Origin: Piscicola geometra | Lineage: Eukaryota > Annelida > Clitellata > Hirudinida > Piscicolidae | NCBI GenBank assembly: GCA_943735955.1 | Contig: OX030955.1 | Span: 6,534,269-6,598,268 of the forward strand | Direction of reading: 5' to 3' | DNA: 64,000 nt | In this document: one piece after another, positions 1-14,200 of the stretch | Position numbering within the stretch: position 1 is the first letter of the stretch | Layout: each line of letters starts with the position of its first letter | Notes under the pieces: model-generated | Told to the model about the DNA's origin: nothing | Database searches by the model: none | Seen by the model: only the letters and a program-made list of their open reading frames with translations | Program-made: the position numbers and the translations under genes

Positions 1-146
1 GTGCCCGATAAGCCCTGCCGTGAAAATCGCGTGATGAAAGTTTTTTATTTAATTAATATAAAATGTATACGTTTATATTGTGGGATAAAAAATTTTATCC
101 ATTGAAAAAAATTTGAAATTTCACACTGAGCAATAAGAAAGCAAAC

Positions 147-3100
147 CATGGCGAATCCAACGTCTGCCTTCTTGAGGGCTGGTCCATCGTTCGTGCCATC
201 TCCAGTCACTGCCACCACCTCCCTCCTCTCCTTCAACTTGCTCTCGATGATCCCTTTCACCAACACGTACTTGTCTTGGGGTGATGACCTTGCGAGCACT
301 CTCAGACGAGGCCACACTTTGTCCAGAAGCTCTTGTTGTATCTGCAGTGCGAGATGCTGGTGTGATAGAATGTGAAAATTACATTTAAACATTGAGTGAA
401 ATTATTGATACTTCTCAATACTCCTCAAAATTCTCCAACGTGCTCAGTGCTTACTTGGTTGCCCTTCAGAGGGTCTCTGATCCTCTTGTTGAACTCTACG
501 CCATCCAACACCAGTGAGCCCTTCTCTTCGTCCTTCAAGATGCCACACTTGATGGCGATCGAACGAGCGGTGTTGATGTTGTCTCCGGTCACCATCCTCA
601 CGGTCACTCCCGCCTTCTGGCATTTGCGAATCGCTTCTGGAACCTTGGAGAAAAGAGGAAATTAACAATGTATGCCTTTCGCGCATAAAAGCTTTGTTAC
701 ATGACCTGCGTCTGTCAACCTGTAAGTAATATAAGCTAAAAAAAACTAATTAATAAAGTAAAAATGAATTAAGATAAACTACGAAATAAAAAACTTCGAT
801 ACTTCCCGGCATACAAAATCAAGCCCTGAGCACCTCAGGTCTAACGGGGTCTTCGATGCCAATGACGCAGATGCAAGTCAGGTCGCTGGTGACCTCCTCT
901 TCATCGTCCCACTCAGGCTGCCACTGCAGCGACACCTCGTTCTCCTGCTTGATGTCTGGTGGAGAAGTGGAGAGTTTTCAGATATCATTTCGCATCAGCA
1001 CACTCTCTTACACAAGATCTGGTATAGAAGCATGTTTAAAACGCTTCAAATGTCTTGGTTATGGTTTGATAAAGTCATTCTTTTCATGCAAATAGACAAG
1101 TTCTTACATTCTTGCCGTTAAATTAATTGAAATATAAATACTTTTTTGTTACATTTAAATGATATTTATATTTAAAAAAACTTTATAAAATCTTTCGTTT
1201 TTCAATCTTTCCAGTTAAAGTATCACGTGCCACCTGTGACGTAGTCCTTGTAGGCGAGGCAAATGGTTCTCAAGGCTTCTTTGGCCATGGGTTCGACTAC
1301 CTCCTTTATCAGCGCCTGTTGATCCTCTGTTGAGAAAGCCTCCACGACGCCTCCTTGGCCCAGAATGAACTTGCAGCTTGAAAGGTTTGGTTGGGAAGGG
1401 TGGTTGGCTGGTCGTAATGGGGTTGAAGACTGCTTAGTGCTTAGGTTCTTGAGCATTGATAACGACTGCAAACTAAAAAGCTTCGCACCGCTGCAGAAGG
1501 ACTTCTGAGGCGCCTTTGGAGAAGACCCTGTAGCCTCCCTCAGGCCTCCTGATGACAGTCGTCATCGACTTGCGCACTGAGTTAAAAGTGAACACCTGAG
1601 CGTGGCGAACATAAATAAGCGTAATTAATTCACCCTTACAAGTTTAAAGATTATTTCCAAGCCCACTGCGTATTATAACATTGCTATCAAACCCCCTTCC
1701 AAAACATCAAATAACCTTGATTAACTTTTCTTCCGGGTACTCGTCTCTTGCCTTCTGATAGCCTAAGCCAAGTTCCAACAAGAAAGCCAACAGAGCACAT
1801 TCTGTTTTATTCCCAAGTTGCTTCGGCAGTTGTCTCTTCATTTCTGATGGCTTTTTTGGAAGATTGAAGATAAATAGAATAGAAATTAAATCTAATAAAT
1901 GTGGTTTGTGGATATAAAGATTATATTTCAAGAATTCAAAAGTCTTTTATCGTTCCTCCACCCGTTTCATCTTCATTCAATGCACACTTGTATGTAGGAC
2001 GTGTAAGAGGAGTTGATAGAAGAGGACAAGACCAGGAGTTCCTTCAGCTTGATTGGAAGTTCTCCAGGCAGTGGGGTCTTACGATAGTGTTTACCTGTGT
2101 AGGGGAAAGATGCAGAGAAAGATGGTGAAAAAATAGAAGAGGTAATGTTGAAGAATGGAGAGTCATGGAAGGCAACAAGAGGTGAGAAGCAAGAAACATT
2201 AAATGTTAAATCGACGAAGAATTTGTAACGCAGAAAGCCTATCAACCAGCTATGTAGCTCTGCACCACAGTCATTCTGTTGGTCGTGAGAGTGCCTGTCT
2301 TGTCGGAGCAAATGGTTGTGGCGTTTCCCATCGTTTCACAAGCCGACAGGTGTCGCACCAGGTTGTTGTCGTACATCATTTTCTGAAAAGGAAAAATAAT
2401 TGAAATATGAAATCTATGGGGATGCAAACATTAAATGATGATACTAGTTCTGAATATCGATATCTTAGTTTTGAAGACTATAAAGCTTTCATATCAAATA
2501 AATTTAGAATTACATTTGGCAGCACTTACTCTGACGGCGTATGCAAGGGAGATGGTGACAGCCAGTGGGAGGCCTTCAGGCACTGCCACCACCAGCACCG
2601 TGATGGCGATGATGAAGAAATGCACCAGTTTTTGAATGTAGGTGGAGGACCAAGGAAGCTTCTGAATTACAAAACGAGTAATGCATAGACGCAAAACCAA
2701 CACTACAAACGTCAAGATTGCGATGGCGGTGCCTGTAGTGAGTGGTTGGCAGGAAAGGTTGTTAGTTGGAGAAGCAGGATAACTTATTGTTTCGTCGGTT
2801 TCTCAACACACCTACGTATCCGATGAGGATGGCTAGCTTCGTGAGCTTGGCCTGCAAGAGAGACTTTAAATTCTCCTCTTCCTTCTCTTCTTCCTCTTCT
2901 CTCTCTTCATCATCGTTTTCATTATTTCTCTGAAAAAAGTATGTATACTTTGGGTCAAACATAAAAAAAAAGTTTGATCGTAAAAAAATATCACATTTGT
3001 CTTCTGATCAATGGTGCTGTTTTTTTCCAGAGTCCCTGAAGATGAATTTGTTCAAGTGATTTAGATAACATGTTGTCTGTATAAATCTCCAAAAAATATA

Positions 3101-4490
3101 TTTAAACAAATGAATAAGTTTGAAAATCATTCTTCTTTACCATTCTTAGATTCGTGTTTCTTTATGTTATTTTTCTTCTTCGTTGTGCCTCCAAGCATGG
3201 TGTAGAGGATGCCTGCTTGCGAGTTGATTCCTACACACGTGACCAAGATCTTTCCACTGCCCTCCATCACATGAGTTCCTGTGAAGGTTTGTTATCATGC
3301 AAGATATGTCTATAAGTGGTACACATTTAGCCTCTGGTAACATGGCTTGCGTCTGCCAGACTGTGATTAATATAGAAAAAACAGAAAAAACATTGTGTTC
3401 TATGGAAAAGAGCAAGCACACAATCCCACCAGAAAGAACCAGTTGGTTGGCATGCGCGTTCTTGTTGACGTAATCCGACTCTCCAGTCAATGCGCTCTCG
3501 TCCAGCTTCAAGTCATTGCTTTGCACCAGGACTCCGTCTGCGGGAATCAAGTCTCCTGGCGTGGAATCGATGGTTTGGGTGAACGTTTGGTAGTTTCAGC
3601 TCTTCATCTAACTGTTTCTAACTTTTATATTATATTATTAATTCCTTCACACTTCCCAGTGCCACACCTTCCCAGGCACCGTATTTGATCTGGCAGAGGT
3701 CTCCCACCACGATGTCAGCCACTGGCAACTGACACACTTTTCGATCACGGATCACGTTGAACTTTTGGTTTCCTTCTATCTTGCTCTTCAAGCCTCGGAA
3801 CTGCTGGTCTTTCTTCCAGTCGTTGAAAGCCGTCACCACCACTACAATCGTCACAGCCACCAACACTGCTACTCCTTCAATCCAGCTGGCATCACTGTCT
3901 GATGAGTCACCTTGGTGTGGTGAAAGCGCTTTTAAATGCCACAAAGATAACTTTTTTAAACATCCTCAAAAGCCTCTTCATAATGGACTCACTGTTTCCC
4001 TTCTCTTCCGGCTTGTAGAAGGAGAATCCGATGGAGATGACTGCGGCGACGATGAGGATGATGAGGGTGGGGTCATGAAGCACCTCCCACATGAGTAGAA
4101 AGAAGGACTTTGGTGCTTTGGGAGGAATTTCGTTCTTGGAGTAGTGTCTCTGTCGCATGTGAATATCCCTCGGGTCCCCGCTCAGACCTGTGTGAGAGGG
4201 ACGTTTCAAAACAGAGTTTTTTGTTAATGTTTATAATCGCAACGGTTGTTTTTTTTATTTTGAAAAATTAATATTCAGCGCTTGATAAATTTAAACTTCA
4301 CTAATAAATAGACATGCAAGAGCACACCAGCAGTGGCAGACGTCTTGAGCTGCTTGCAAAGACCAGAGGTTCCTCCATGCTGGTCGTTTATCCTGATGAG
4401 CGCTTCGTTGTCCTTCAACTGCATCAGACTCTGCAGCTCCTTCACTGAACAATCCAGGTAACTGCTGCCCACCACTCCGTTACTTGCCAT
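147..4490 (-). CDS. ATP2B: Plasma-membrane Ca2+-transporting ATPase (PMCA), 5' part, partial at left edge
   Basis: P-type pump that exports cytosolic Ca2+ across the plasma membrane. Start ATG at 4490-4488. Exons read on the minus strand: 4328-4490, 3993-4187, 3680-3910, 3430-3555, 3141-3278, a small one near 2997-3029, about 2813-2931, about 2529-2733, 2237-2385, about 1973-2093, about 1717-1846, about 1492-1598, 1234-1376, 834-955, 455-643 and 147 to about 353. Visible landmarks in order: first membrane hairpin ([16 protein letters not shown]), actuator motif [16 protein letters not shown] in TM4, phosphorylation loop [21 protein letters not shown] nucleotide-binding motif, MVTGDN, and hinge [17 protein letters not shown]. 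An acidic run precedes TM3, where vertebrate PMCAs have splice site A. TM5-10 and the calmodulin-binding tail must lie beyond base 1. Family assignment is firm; the paralogue is not assignable. Confidence 0.96.
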
Positions 4491-6784
4491 CAGTTAGTTC
4501 TTTTTGCCAAAATGAATTTTAAGATTTAAAAATTAATTATCGTGTTTCACACTTTTAATTAGCAGGCTATATAAGATATTGAAGCTGCTTTTCATTTTCC
4601 CACGCAGACCAATCTTCCAAAAACAAAAACAACAAAATTTTTAGATTCTTCCTTCGCAACATCAAAAGTGGAACGACAATTTCACACCATGCTGCCAAGA
4701 CGTCCCTCCAGGTTTATAGCGCCTGGCTTCTTGCCATTTTTAAAGGCTAAAGTGTCAGTGCGCAGGTATCTGATTAGATGCCTGTCTAAGGATATTTGTC
4801 AAAGCTATTTCAATGAACGTTTTTTTCATTATGAACTTTTTATAATTATTGTGCAGTTTCAGTGCACGAACTAATTGCGAGAAGATGGATACACGATATG
4901 CACGCGAAAGGAACTCCATACTAGTCACCTGAAACATCCCTGTTTGAGCTGCATTGGTAGAAAGATGATAGATAGATGCTGGTTAGAAATGATGGCTTTG
5001 AGATATTAAAATTGTTTTTAAAAAATAAAAACAAGATAAGAGGAAATGATAAATGCAGGATTCATTGTATCCTACAGGCCGATTTAACGCCACCGAATGA
5101 AACATCGCCAAAAGCGTCTCGCCTACAGAAATTAATTATCGATTCCGTGGCATGGTGATTCTGAGTAGAAATATATGTATTAAAGTTTTTAAATCTTCAC
5201 ATTAAATTCTGAGAAATTTATTTTTGCAGTTATTCGCGCAATCGATTGCTGCTCTATTAAGCCATGCCTTTTAAACAGATGATAAGCTTGATTGTTAATA
5301 ATAAAATGTAAAAAACTTTTACTGAAAATATATTCTGATTAAGACAGTTTTTTGTATTATCGATTTGACATTAACATTTATTTTTTGTTGTGTTGTGAAG
5401 ACCACAGAATCAACATCCTTTGCAGCACCCTATTGTCAATATAGACTATTGATCACTCTCGAAGCGGTCTGCATTCAACTCTCCAACCATCCTCTTTTTC
5501 TGTATTTCTCCGACGTTCTTAGTCAGACCCTTTATCAAGTCAAGAATACTTAATGCTTGTCTTGAGCACAGATAAGAATGGAACACACGTTAGTTTATGT
5601 GCATCACAAGTGACTGTATCAATTGTTCGGTATAGAATCAATGAAATAAGTGCGAAAGAGTCAATGAGTGGTTGTGCCTTGATGGATGGACGTGGATGTG
5701 TGCAGTATAGGCTATATACTGTGTGGCACCTTTAAACAATCAAAAGAATTTCGAACGCCCCTCATTCAAAGTGTATAAATAACTAAGGCACGTAAAAAGC
5801 ATGTAATATCAATTTAGAAGACTATTTCAAAGTTCCAATGATTTAATCAACGGAAAGATGAAATAATATAAGCATTTTAGATTACATTTTTTACAAATAC
5901 ACTAAAAAACTACCCTATAAAAGTATGAAGTGGTCTAAAATCTAGTAACTGATATGATAATCCGAATGGCTGAAGAGCCCTCCAGGAGGCTGTAGTTTGG
6001 TCTCCAGACGGAATGGTACCTTATTGCCTGCCGGAACATCGATATCAATGCCACACGTATACTTGAGAGAGTTCATTGAAAATAATTCTACACTTATGGA
6101 TTCTTTATATAGAAAATTTCCATGATTATGTAACACAAACTTTAGTTTTACGATGGGCGTGCATTGAAATGAGCAAGAAAGTATGAGACGGATAAACAAC
6201 GAGGTATAACAGGGACAATCATTTACAAACCAACACACAAACTTTCTATAAAAGGTAAAATGAATGAGTGAGTGAGTGTGTAAGGAGGTGCCTCTGCAGC
6301 AGAATAACAACTTATTTAAACATGATTAGGCAAGAGTTTAAGTGAAATGTGTGAAAGTTATAGAAAAGAGAGGCTTTCAATACTTAGCAAAGTGCACTGT
6401 TGTGTGGAGCAGAATAATATGCACACATAGGAGATGTAGAAAATATTTATCAATTAAAAAAACGAAGAATAAATTTGTTTTTGAAGAAGGAAGTGGTGGG
6501 TGCAGAAGAAGCAGAAACAATTGCCTTGAGCGATGAGATCTACAAATAATCAAAAATTAAAACAAAATAAAACAGCAGATAATATCGTAAAGGCAGATAT
6601 TTAGAGATGTGCTCAAACATGATAATTTAAAAAGTTCTAAATACATTGCTTCAGGTGTTTTGCGAGTACACAAGACTACAGAAACAATCAACAAGAGGTT
6701 TCGAGAGGATATGATGGAGGAGTGGTCGATCAGACGCAGTGCTACAAAAACATCAGAAGCATCGAGAGAGACGGGTTGAGGTCT
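4491..6784. other. Spacer between PMCA start and RhoGEF end; no firm gene
   Basis: AT-rich sequence holding the PMCA 5' flank and the RhoGEF 3' flank. Six-frame reading shows only short frames without splice support, apart from the possible coding fragment near 5942-6180. No RNA gene or long repeat was seen. Confidence 0.5.
5942..6180 (-). CDS. Possible terminal coding exon, unrecognised
   Basis: A minus-strand frame ending at a TAG at 5942 reads like ordinary protein rather than noise. It has alternating hydrophobic residues and no low complexity, including VKLKFVLHNHGNFLYKES, VPAGNKVPFRLETKL and a C-terminus HSDYHISY, suggestive of a beta-sandwich. No upstream exon with compatible phase was found before the RhoGEF stop at 6785, so it could be a gene remnant or an exon of a nested gene. 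No function is proposed. Confidence 0.28.
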
Positions 6785-9700
6785 TCATGAGTGGTGGTGG
6801 AGGTCATCAGTCGACTGCAAACGTCTCACCCTCTCCCACACCAGACCGCCTGCGTCCTTCGCTGGTGACCTGCTGTCCTTGTAGTAGTTATTGTAGTTGT
6901 TGCTGTTGCTGTTACCTGAATCATTTTTTTTGTTTGAAGCCTTTTTGGCGCTTATGCTCTTTGTTTTGGTGGAAGTTTGTTTCACCGTTGGGCTACAACC
7001 ACTTTCAGAACTGATAAGAGCTTGAGAAACAGAGGGGAGAGGAGATGTGTATGCAGGACTGGAAGGCGAGATGCCCCTCAAGACGATGGAGACTGGAGAC
7101 TTTTGTTTCAAAGAGTCTGCATCGTTGATAGTTCCTTCGTGCCTTTTAAAATGACTTAAAGTATTTTTCCCAGTGCAATTTTCAGCTTCGTTTTTGCTTA
7201 CGACATCGCAGTTATCTTTCAAGGCAATCTTCTCCTTCGACCGCTTGCAAGAGGCTTCAGGCATGCGTTTTCTGAAGCGGTTGCTGTAGGCCCTGGCAAG
7301 CTTGAAGACTGTGCTCTCCTCTCTGCCAGCTTCTAAGGCGTCCAAAAACTCGAGAATTGGCAGTTCCTTGCCCTCGTGCCGAGGTGCATAGAGAGAGGTG
7401 GAATGCTGGTCAACAACACCTGCCCTTATTGTGTTAGTTGCTTCTCTTGTGGAATCGACATTTTCACCTTCCTCCTCCTCCTCCTCCTCCTCCTCCTCCT
7501 CCTCTTCCTCGTCAAACAACGCAAGAGGCAGTCCACTATTCTGGTCCTGTTCGTTGAGTCCAGTGAGTCGCTTGGCACTCTCACGACAACTGCTTGCCTT
7601 CTCGCAAAACTTTAACCTGCTCTGAACTGGAGAATTTCTCATGGTTTCCTTCCCATTTCCGCCAATGAAGTCACCAGCTGATGACAATTCCAAAGAACGA
7701 GAACGCCTCACAGCAACTCGTTCAATGCCAGTGACTCCTTGCATTCCTTCCCTCTCCACTCCCCTCTCTTCCGCACATTCCTTCCTTCGAACACACCTTC
7801 TTTCCACACTGGCTGGAACAGAGCTCCTCCTCAGGTGGCTTCCTGACCTGCCTTGGTTGAAGGCGAGTGCCCGTCTCAGAGAGGTCTTGATGAGGACCGC
7901 GGTACAGGGACTTGAACTGCCCTGTCTGCTGGAAAAGAGTGCAGTGGCAAGTTGAGAGGGCCGGCCTCGGTGCTCCAGAGTGTTTCGTTGGGAGGAGCGA
8001 GTGGAGGGGGCGGTGGGCGTGCTGTAGAGAGACTCCAGAGGCTTGTCGTCATCAGACACTAGGTGGATCTTGATCTCGTTCTCCGAATGCTTTTTGTAGT
8101 TCACGAACGAGCCTTTGTCATTCTCGGTGTCGTCATCGTTGCCTGTGAAATAGTTGAGCGAGGAGGAGAGGGAGGAAGAGGCGGAGTGGTCGACTGCATC
8201 GCTGAAGGCTGCATCCATGTTGCTGGAGACGACTGAGGTGTTCGAGTGGAGGGTTGTTCTCTTTGCTGGACGCCTCCTGAAGTGGTCCAGGTCTTCGTCA
8301 TCACTGCCACTGGCGACTGCGGCGAAGTCATTGAAGCACTCGTTGAACTCGTGGTACTCCTCAGTGAGGTCGTCGTCGGAGGGAGATGGTGAGGAGGATG
8401 AGGAGAATGTGAACGAGAGAGACCTGACCAAAAGGCTGGAATTCCTGGGGGCTGGCCTGGGCTCACTGCTGCTCTGCAAGGCCTGCTTGAAGCTGGGCGC
8501 TCTGAGGGTTGACTTTTCCTTTCCATCTGCCGTGGTCACCAGAGGTTGCGAGTCTCCGTTTGACTGAGTGCTTTCATTATCCACCACATCTACCTCCTTC
8601 ACTGCATCACCACAACCCCCAATGTAAAAGATGGCTGATGACTTGGCGCAGTCATCCGTGGCGAGGTTGGCATCACTGGTCGCCTTGCAGTCGAGATCTC
8701 GCTTCAAACTCCTGTCGAACTCCTGCAACAAATCCATGCAGAGACTGTTGTGCGAGGAGCCTCTCACCAACTCATCAACTACACCCTCCAGTCCATCCTC
8801 ATCCTCTTCTTCCTTCTCAACCCTCACGCCACTGCCCCCCTCCCCCTCCCTCTTCTCAACATCTCCCTCTTCGAAGTGGCCATAGAAGGTGGACGATGCT
8901 TGAGTGGAGATCCTGCGGAGGCTTTCGAAACTCTGACTCCTCCTCTCTCTCCGCGCCTTCTCTCTCCTCTCGGCCCTCCTCAGGCCTGTGGTGCTTCTCA
9001 GCTGGTTAGCTCGGTTCAGGAGTTGGTGCAGTGGTGTGCTTGCCTTCAACACGTGCAGGATCTATGGTGATTGTAGCGTCGGTGGTTGTGTGGTGGTGAT
9101 GGTAGTGGTGGAGGTAGTGAAAAGTAGTGGCTGCAGCGATGGTAGTGACGGTGGTAATGGTGAGTAAAGGTGGCGATGGTGGTAGTTTGTGTAATAGAAG
9201 TACTTATGTGAAGCTAGAACTGCTCATGAAATTGCAAAACTGCTCGATCGGACTCATACACAAACCTCCTTCTTGAAGTTCTCAGGCGAGTAGGCAGCAT
9301 TGGCGGGAATGGGAGAACAATCCTCGATGGCCTTCTCACCAGCAGCAGCAGCAGCAGCCTCCCGTCCAGGAGCCATCAGCACTGCACTGCGTTGTCTGCT
9401 GTTACTCGTCTCTGCACTTCCCATCACCAGAGACCACACCCTGTCGCTGACGGTGGCCTCGAAGCTCTGCAGAATGAGCCTCTTGATCTGCTGACACCAT
9501 AATAACTTCGCTTCCACAGAGGTCGCCTGTGGTGGTGGTGGTGGTGATGATGATGCCTGTGGTGGTGGTGGTGATAATGATGCATGTGGTGGTGGTGGTG
9601 ATAATGATGCCTGTTGTGGTGGCAATGATATTTCGAGAAAGAATATTTGAAGGGAAGAACCCTTTTAAATATCGAGCAGTGTTTTTTTTAAAGATAGTGA

Positions 9701-11159
9701 TGTGGCGATGGTGTTTATATGGTGATGGGTGCTAGGTGGTGACGATGGCTAAGTGGTGATGGTTGCTAGGCGGTGATGTGGTTATGGTGGCTTTGTGGCA
9801 GACCTGGAAAGTGTGCATGGTGTTTCGTTTGTGGTGCTGGAAGATGCGGAAGCATGCTGGCTGATCCTTGATCGACTCAATCAGGCTCAAGTGGTGTTTC
9901 TGCGGAAAAGATCAAGTCTGTGGCATCTCAAATAGCACTTGGATCTCCCAGAAAAACTCAAAATATTTCGAAGATCGACACCCCCACCTTGACAATGGAC
10001 TTGACTGTGTAGCTGCCATCTCGCCTCTTCTTCAGCAACGCCATGCCTCCGACCAGCAAGAGAGCCTGCACCTCTTCTCGAACCAGTCCCAGACAGTGCA
10101 GCTTGCCCTGCGATGGGAGAGTGCATTTTGAATGAAGGGGGGGTGCTAGCATTGATGTGTATGTGTATGTATGCTTGTATGGTTGCCTAGTTTAAAATTG
10201 ACATGTACAAATAGCTAAACGGTTTGAGGGTACCCGAAAGAATGAATTAAAGAATGAAGAAAAAGAGTGGTGGCCTGTCAGATAGGATTTATGTATGCTT
10301 GTGTATGGCTGTTTGTGATTATTTATCGTTGTGAATGCTTGTGTATTGTGTTGTATTGTTGTGTATGCTTGTGTATTGTCGAGTACTTTTGTATATTGTG
10401 TTTGTTGTTGTGTAGTGTTGTGTATGTCTGTATTTTTGTGTATTTGTATAAATGCTTTTATAATTTTGTGTAGGGTTTTATATAGTATTGTATGGCTGAG
10501 CAATGGGGAAATGATTTCCCTGGTGGATGGTGCATTAGCCTTCAGAGCCTCTGATGCTCCTAAACAAGGACATGAAATGGAGCCTCTATGACCGCACATA
10601 CTCATGCGTATAAGACAGGAGAATGACACTTTGTGAGGCGTCATTTAAATATTCAAATAATCCTCGATGAGTTTCACACGTTCCGAAATGCATCTCGACC
10701 CGGCATTCAGTTGCACGCTCAATACGTTTTTGTGTGGTTGTCTCGTGTATGGGTTTCTGTGTGTGTGTTTGTGTGTGAGTAGCTGTGTGAATTTATGTGT
10801 ACATGTTTGTGTGTATGTTGTATGCATTTTTGTATGCATGTTTGCGTGAACGAAGCATAATTTACATGAATCCTGCATACCATCATCTCCCTTAGAGAGG
10901 AATAATCTAAACGTGTATAGTATGAAACAATATGAAGAAGACGATGATAATGATGATGATGATGATGATGACGATGATGAAGACGGCAATGATTACGATG
11001 ATGATTATGATGATGCTGAAAATGGCCACAAGACAGTTGAGGTTATGCGGTAAGGTTTCTTTCGCCTAGATGGACTGCCTCTTGGGCTCTCTCAGCCTAA
11101 TTAATTCCTTCCCAAGCTAGGTTGAGCCTAACAAAATAACTCGTTCAAATGCCTGTGCA

Positions 11160-11237
<78 letters not shown>

Positions 11238-14200
11238 TGTGTGAATGTGTGAAGATGAAGGGCTCACCTCGTGGATCAGATCTCCAAGGGAAGTCAACTC
11301 GTCGCCTCTGCCGCCCTGTGTGGTTAAGTTGGTGTGGGTGCATCAGAGTGCGCTATTGGACATCTTTCAAGAGATTAAAAAAAGTCATATTCATAATTCT
11401 TTTTCTTATTTTCATAGCTCCCCCCCTCCACCTATCACCCCAACTATCCTACCTAGCATACAACTAACCCACCTACCCCAAAAGTTGTTAATATCCTACT
11501 CACCCCCACAACTATCCCATCACCCACCCACCACAATCCTGCTCTCAATCAGGGCGACCTTCAACTGCATTTCCTGCATCCTCTTCTCCTCGTTGATGTC
11601 AGACGCCAGCTTCACCATGCACTCATGAGCCATCAACAAGACCCCCCTCTCGCTCAGAACTCCCTGCCCAGCCAGCTCCGACCGGCCATTCCTCTCTTCT
11701 GCCCCGTTCACTTTTTCTTTTTCTTCCAACGAGCTTATTCGCATCTTTCCCTCTCGCTGAACAGTCTTTGTACTATCTTTTTTCAACGAAGACTCACTCA
11801 TTTTTGCCTCCTCCACTTCACCTCCTCCCGAACTTCCATCCCCACCTACATATTCGTAGGCAGTCTTGGTTCCTTCATTGCAATGCATCTTGACACTATC
11901 AGCATCATCATCAGCATCCCCACCACGGAACGTCTCCACAACAACAGCTTCACCTTTCACTGCGTCAGCCACCACAAACTCACCAACTTTCTTTGCACTT
12001 CCAGCACGGTCAACCACGTCATCACTGCTGCAAACACGAGTGTCGCTCTCAGACTGAACCTCATTCTTATTTAGTTTCTCCTCCTCCTCTAAGTCCTCCT
12101 TCTCCTCTTCTTCCTCTTTCTCCTCTTCTTCCTCCTTCTCCTCATCCTCTTCCTCCTTCCCTCCTTCATCATCATTATCATTCTTGTTGCTGTGGTCACC
12201 AGAAGCCAGAGAGTTGTGGTGCTCATCGCTGCAAGCGCTTTTGCGGCTGGCGTTGAAGCTTCTAGGCAGACGTGGTTTCACCTGAGGTATGTTGACCACT
12301 CCTTGCCGACCCTCCTGCTGCCCCACACCCCCCACCATGTGGTTGTGGTGGTGGGTGGGAGGACAGTCAATACCATCACTCACCTCCGTCTGTCTATTGG
12401 AGTTATCAAAGAATTTAGTCGAATCTCTATCTAGGTAACTATTAGCAGCATTATTTTTGTTTTTGTTGTTTTTGCTGTTGTTATTATTTTCATGATGAAA
12501 GGTCGTCTCATTAGAAACACAAATGCCGTTGCAATCATTATTCATTGACGGCGAATCAAGACCGCATGTTTGGTGGAGGAGGAGGAAGACTGGCGGTGAG
12601 GTAGGAGGTGGCGGTGGAGGGTGGGAGGGGCGTACAGGAGTGAGGGGCAGTGATGATAATGATGGCGACGACGAGAGCAACTCGTCGTACTTGTTGAGGA
12701 GGTTCTTGAGGAGGAGGTGGTACTTGAGGACCCTCTGCACCGGCTTGAAGAGGTACGTGATGAGGGGAAGGGGGTGCTGCAGGGCGCTCTGGCAGTCCCT
12801 GACCGCCTGCGCTGCACGACTGTGCACGCAACTGGTGTGTCTCTCGAGCGCCTTTTGAGCTCTGCCGAGTGGTGCATGCATGCATGGTGATGATGATGAA
12901 TGATGGATGGACTGCAATGCATGATGGAGATGAATGGTGAATGATGGGGATGAATGGTGAATGATGGGGATGAATGGTGAATGATGGGGATGAATGGTGA
13001 ATGATGGGGATGAATGGTGAATGATTAATTGTGAAAGGATTTAAAATGCATTATGAAGGATGAATGGTGAATGAAACTATAATGCATGATAAGGATGAAT
13101 GGTGGATTGAGTTACAATGCATTCTTAGTGAGCAGGGCTGCTTCATTTGATGAATGACGCCTTTTGTGCAGTTTAAAAGGCGAGTTCAAAGAATGTTGAG
13201 AGACCGAACAAAGGAAAGTGGACTAAAGTAGCGTTCAACTTGTGTTTTATGCAACAGCGTCTGCATCTTCGAGTGATGCAGCACCAGCACACGTACCGTG
13301 CGTAAGAAGTGCAGTAGGTGGTGTAGATGCCGAAGTCTTTCTGGTGCCGGATGAACAGCTTGCACAACCCCACTGCACTCGTCTCATTCTCCACCATCAG
13401 CCGCAAGAAACGTCTGATGGATGGGGAGATGGGGGGGGGGGGTGAGAAGATGGGAAAAGTTGTATTATGAATTTAAATGTTAAAGCAGTGAATTGATGGC
13501 TACTGAGGTAGTTTGAGTGAATGTAGTGGAGTGGTTTACCGGTTGAACTTGTAGATGGCAGTGATGTTGCTGAAGATGGCAGTCAAGTCCTCGTCAGACA
13601 GGCAACCGGCACGCTTCAGTGGTCGGTAGTAGCCCTGTGAGGAAAGACAGGATACAATACGATATGGAAGAGATAAAACAAAAATGTAGGAAAAAGATAA
13701 GATGAAATGAGGAAAGAGAGAACTAGGATGGAAAGATAAGATAAAATGATATGGGAAAGATAAAGACAATGGAGGGATGTTGGAGTTGGTTCTTATTAAT
13801 GATGGAGCAGGTGAGACTTGTGCTACATGTTGAAAAGGCCCCGCAAGAGCTGTACGTGTGTGTTTGGAGAGGGTGGGAAGAGGCTGAAGAAAGATCGATT
13901 GAGGTGCAGGTTTGTTGGAGGAGTGGAAGAAGTGTCTAGAAATGGCAGATTTGACTTCACCTTGCAGTGGTGTCAGTGTGATGAGGGATTTAAGCCGCAA
14001 TGTAGATCATAAAACGAATTTGCTAGATAATAAAAAGGTTATGGGTGATGATAAAAAAGTGTGAAGAAGCGAAATAATTGAGAAACTTTGTGAAAACTTT
14101 TGAGTTTGGTAGTGGTGGTTTAAAATGCGTGAATGTAGTTGTGAGGAAGGCATAAAAAAAAGATATAAAAGATCTCGTTTGGGTTTACGCCACGTCAAGA

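Noticed and set aside
8101..9009. Opposite- and alternate-frame ORFs of 100-166 codons over the RhoGEF last exon
   Set aside because: Shadow frames of the 755-codon coding exon, low complexity and without homology.
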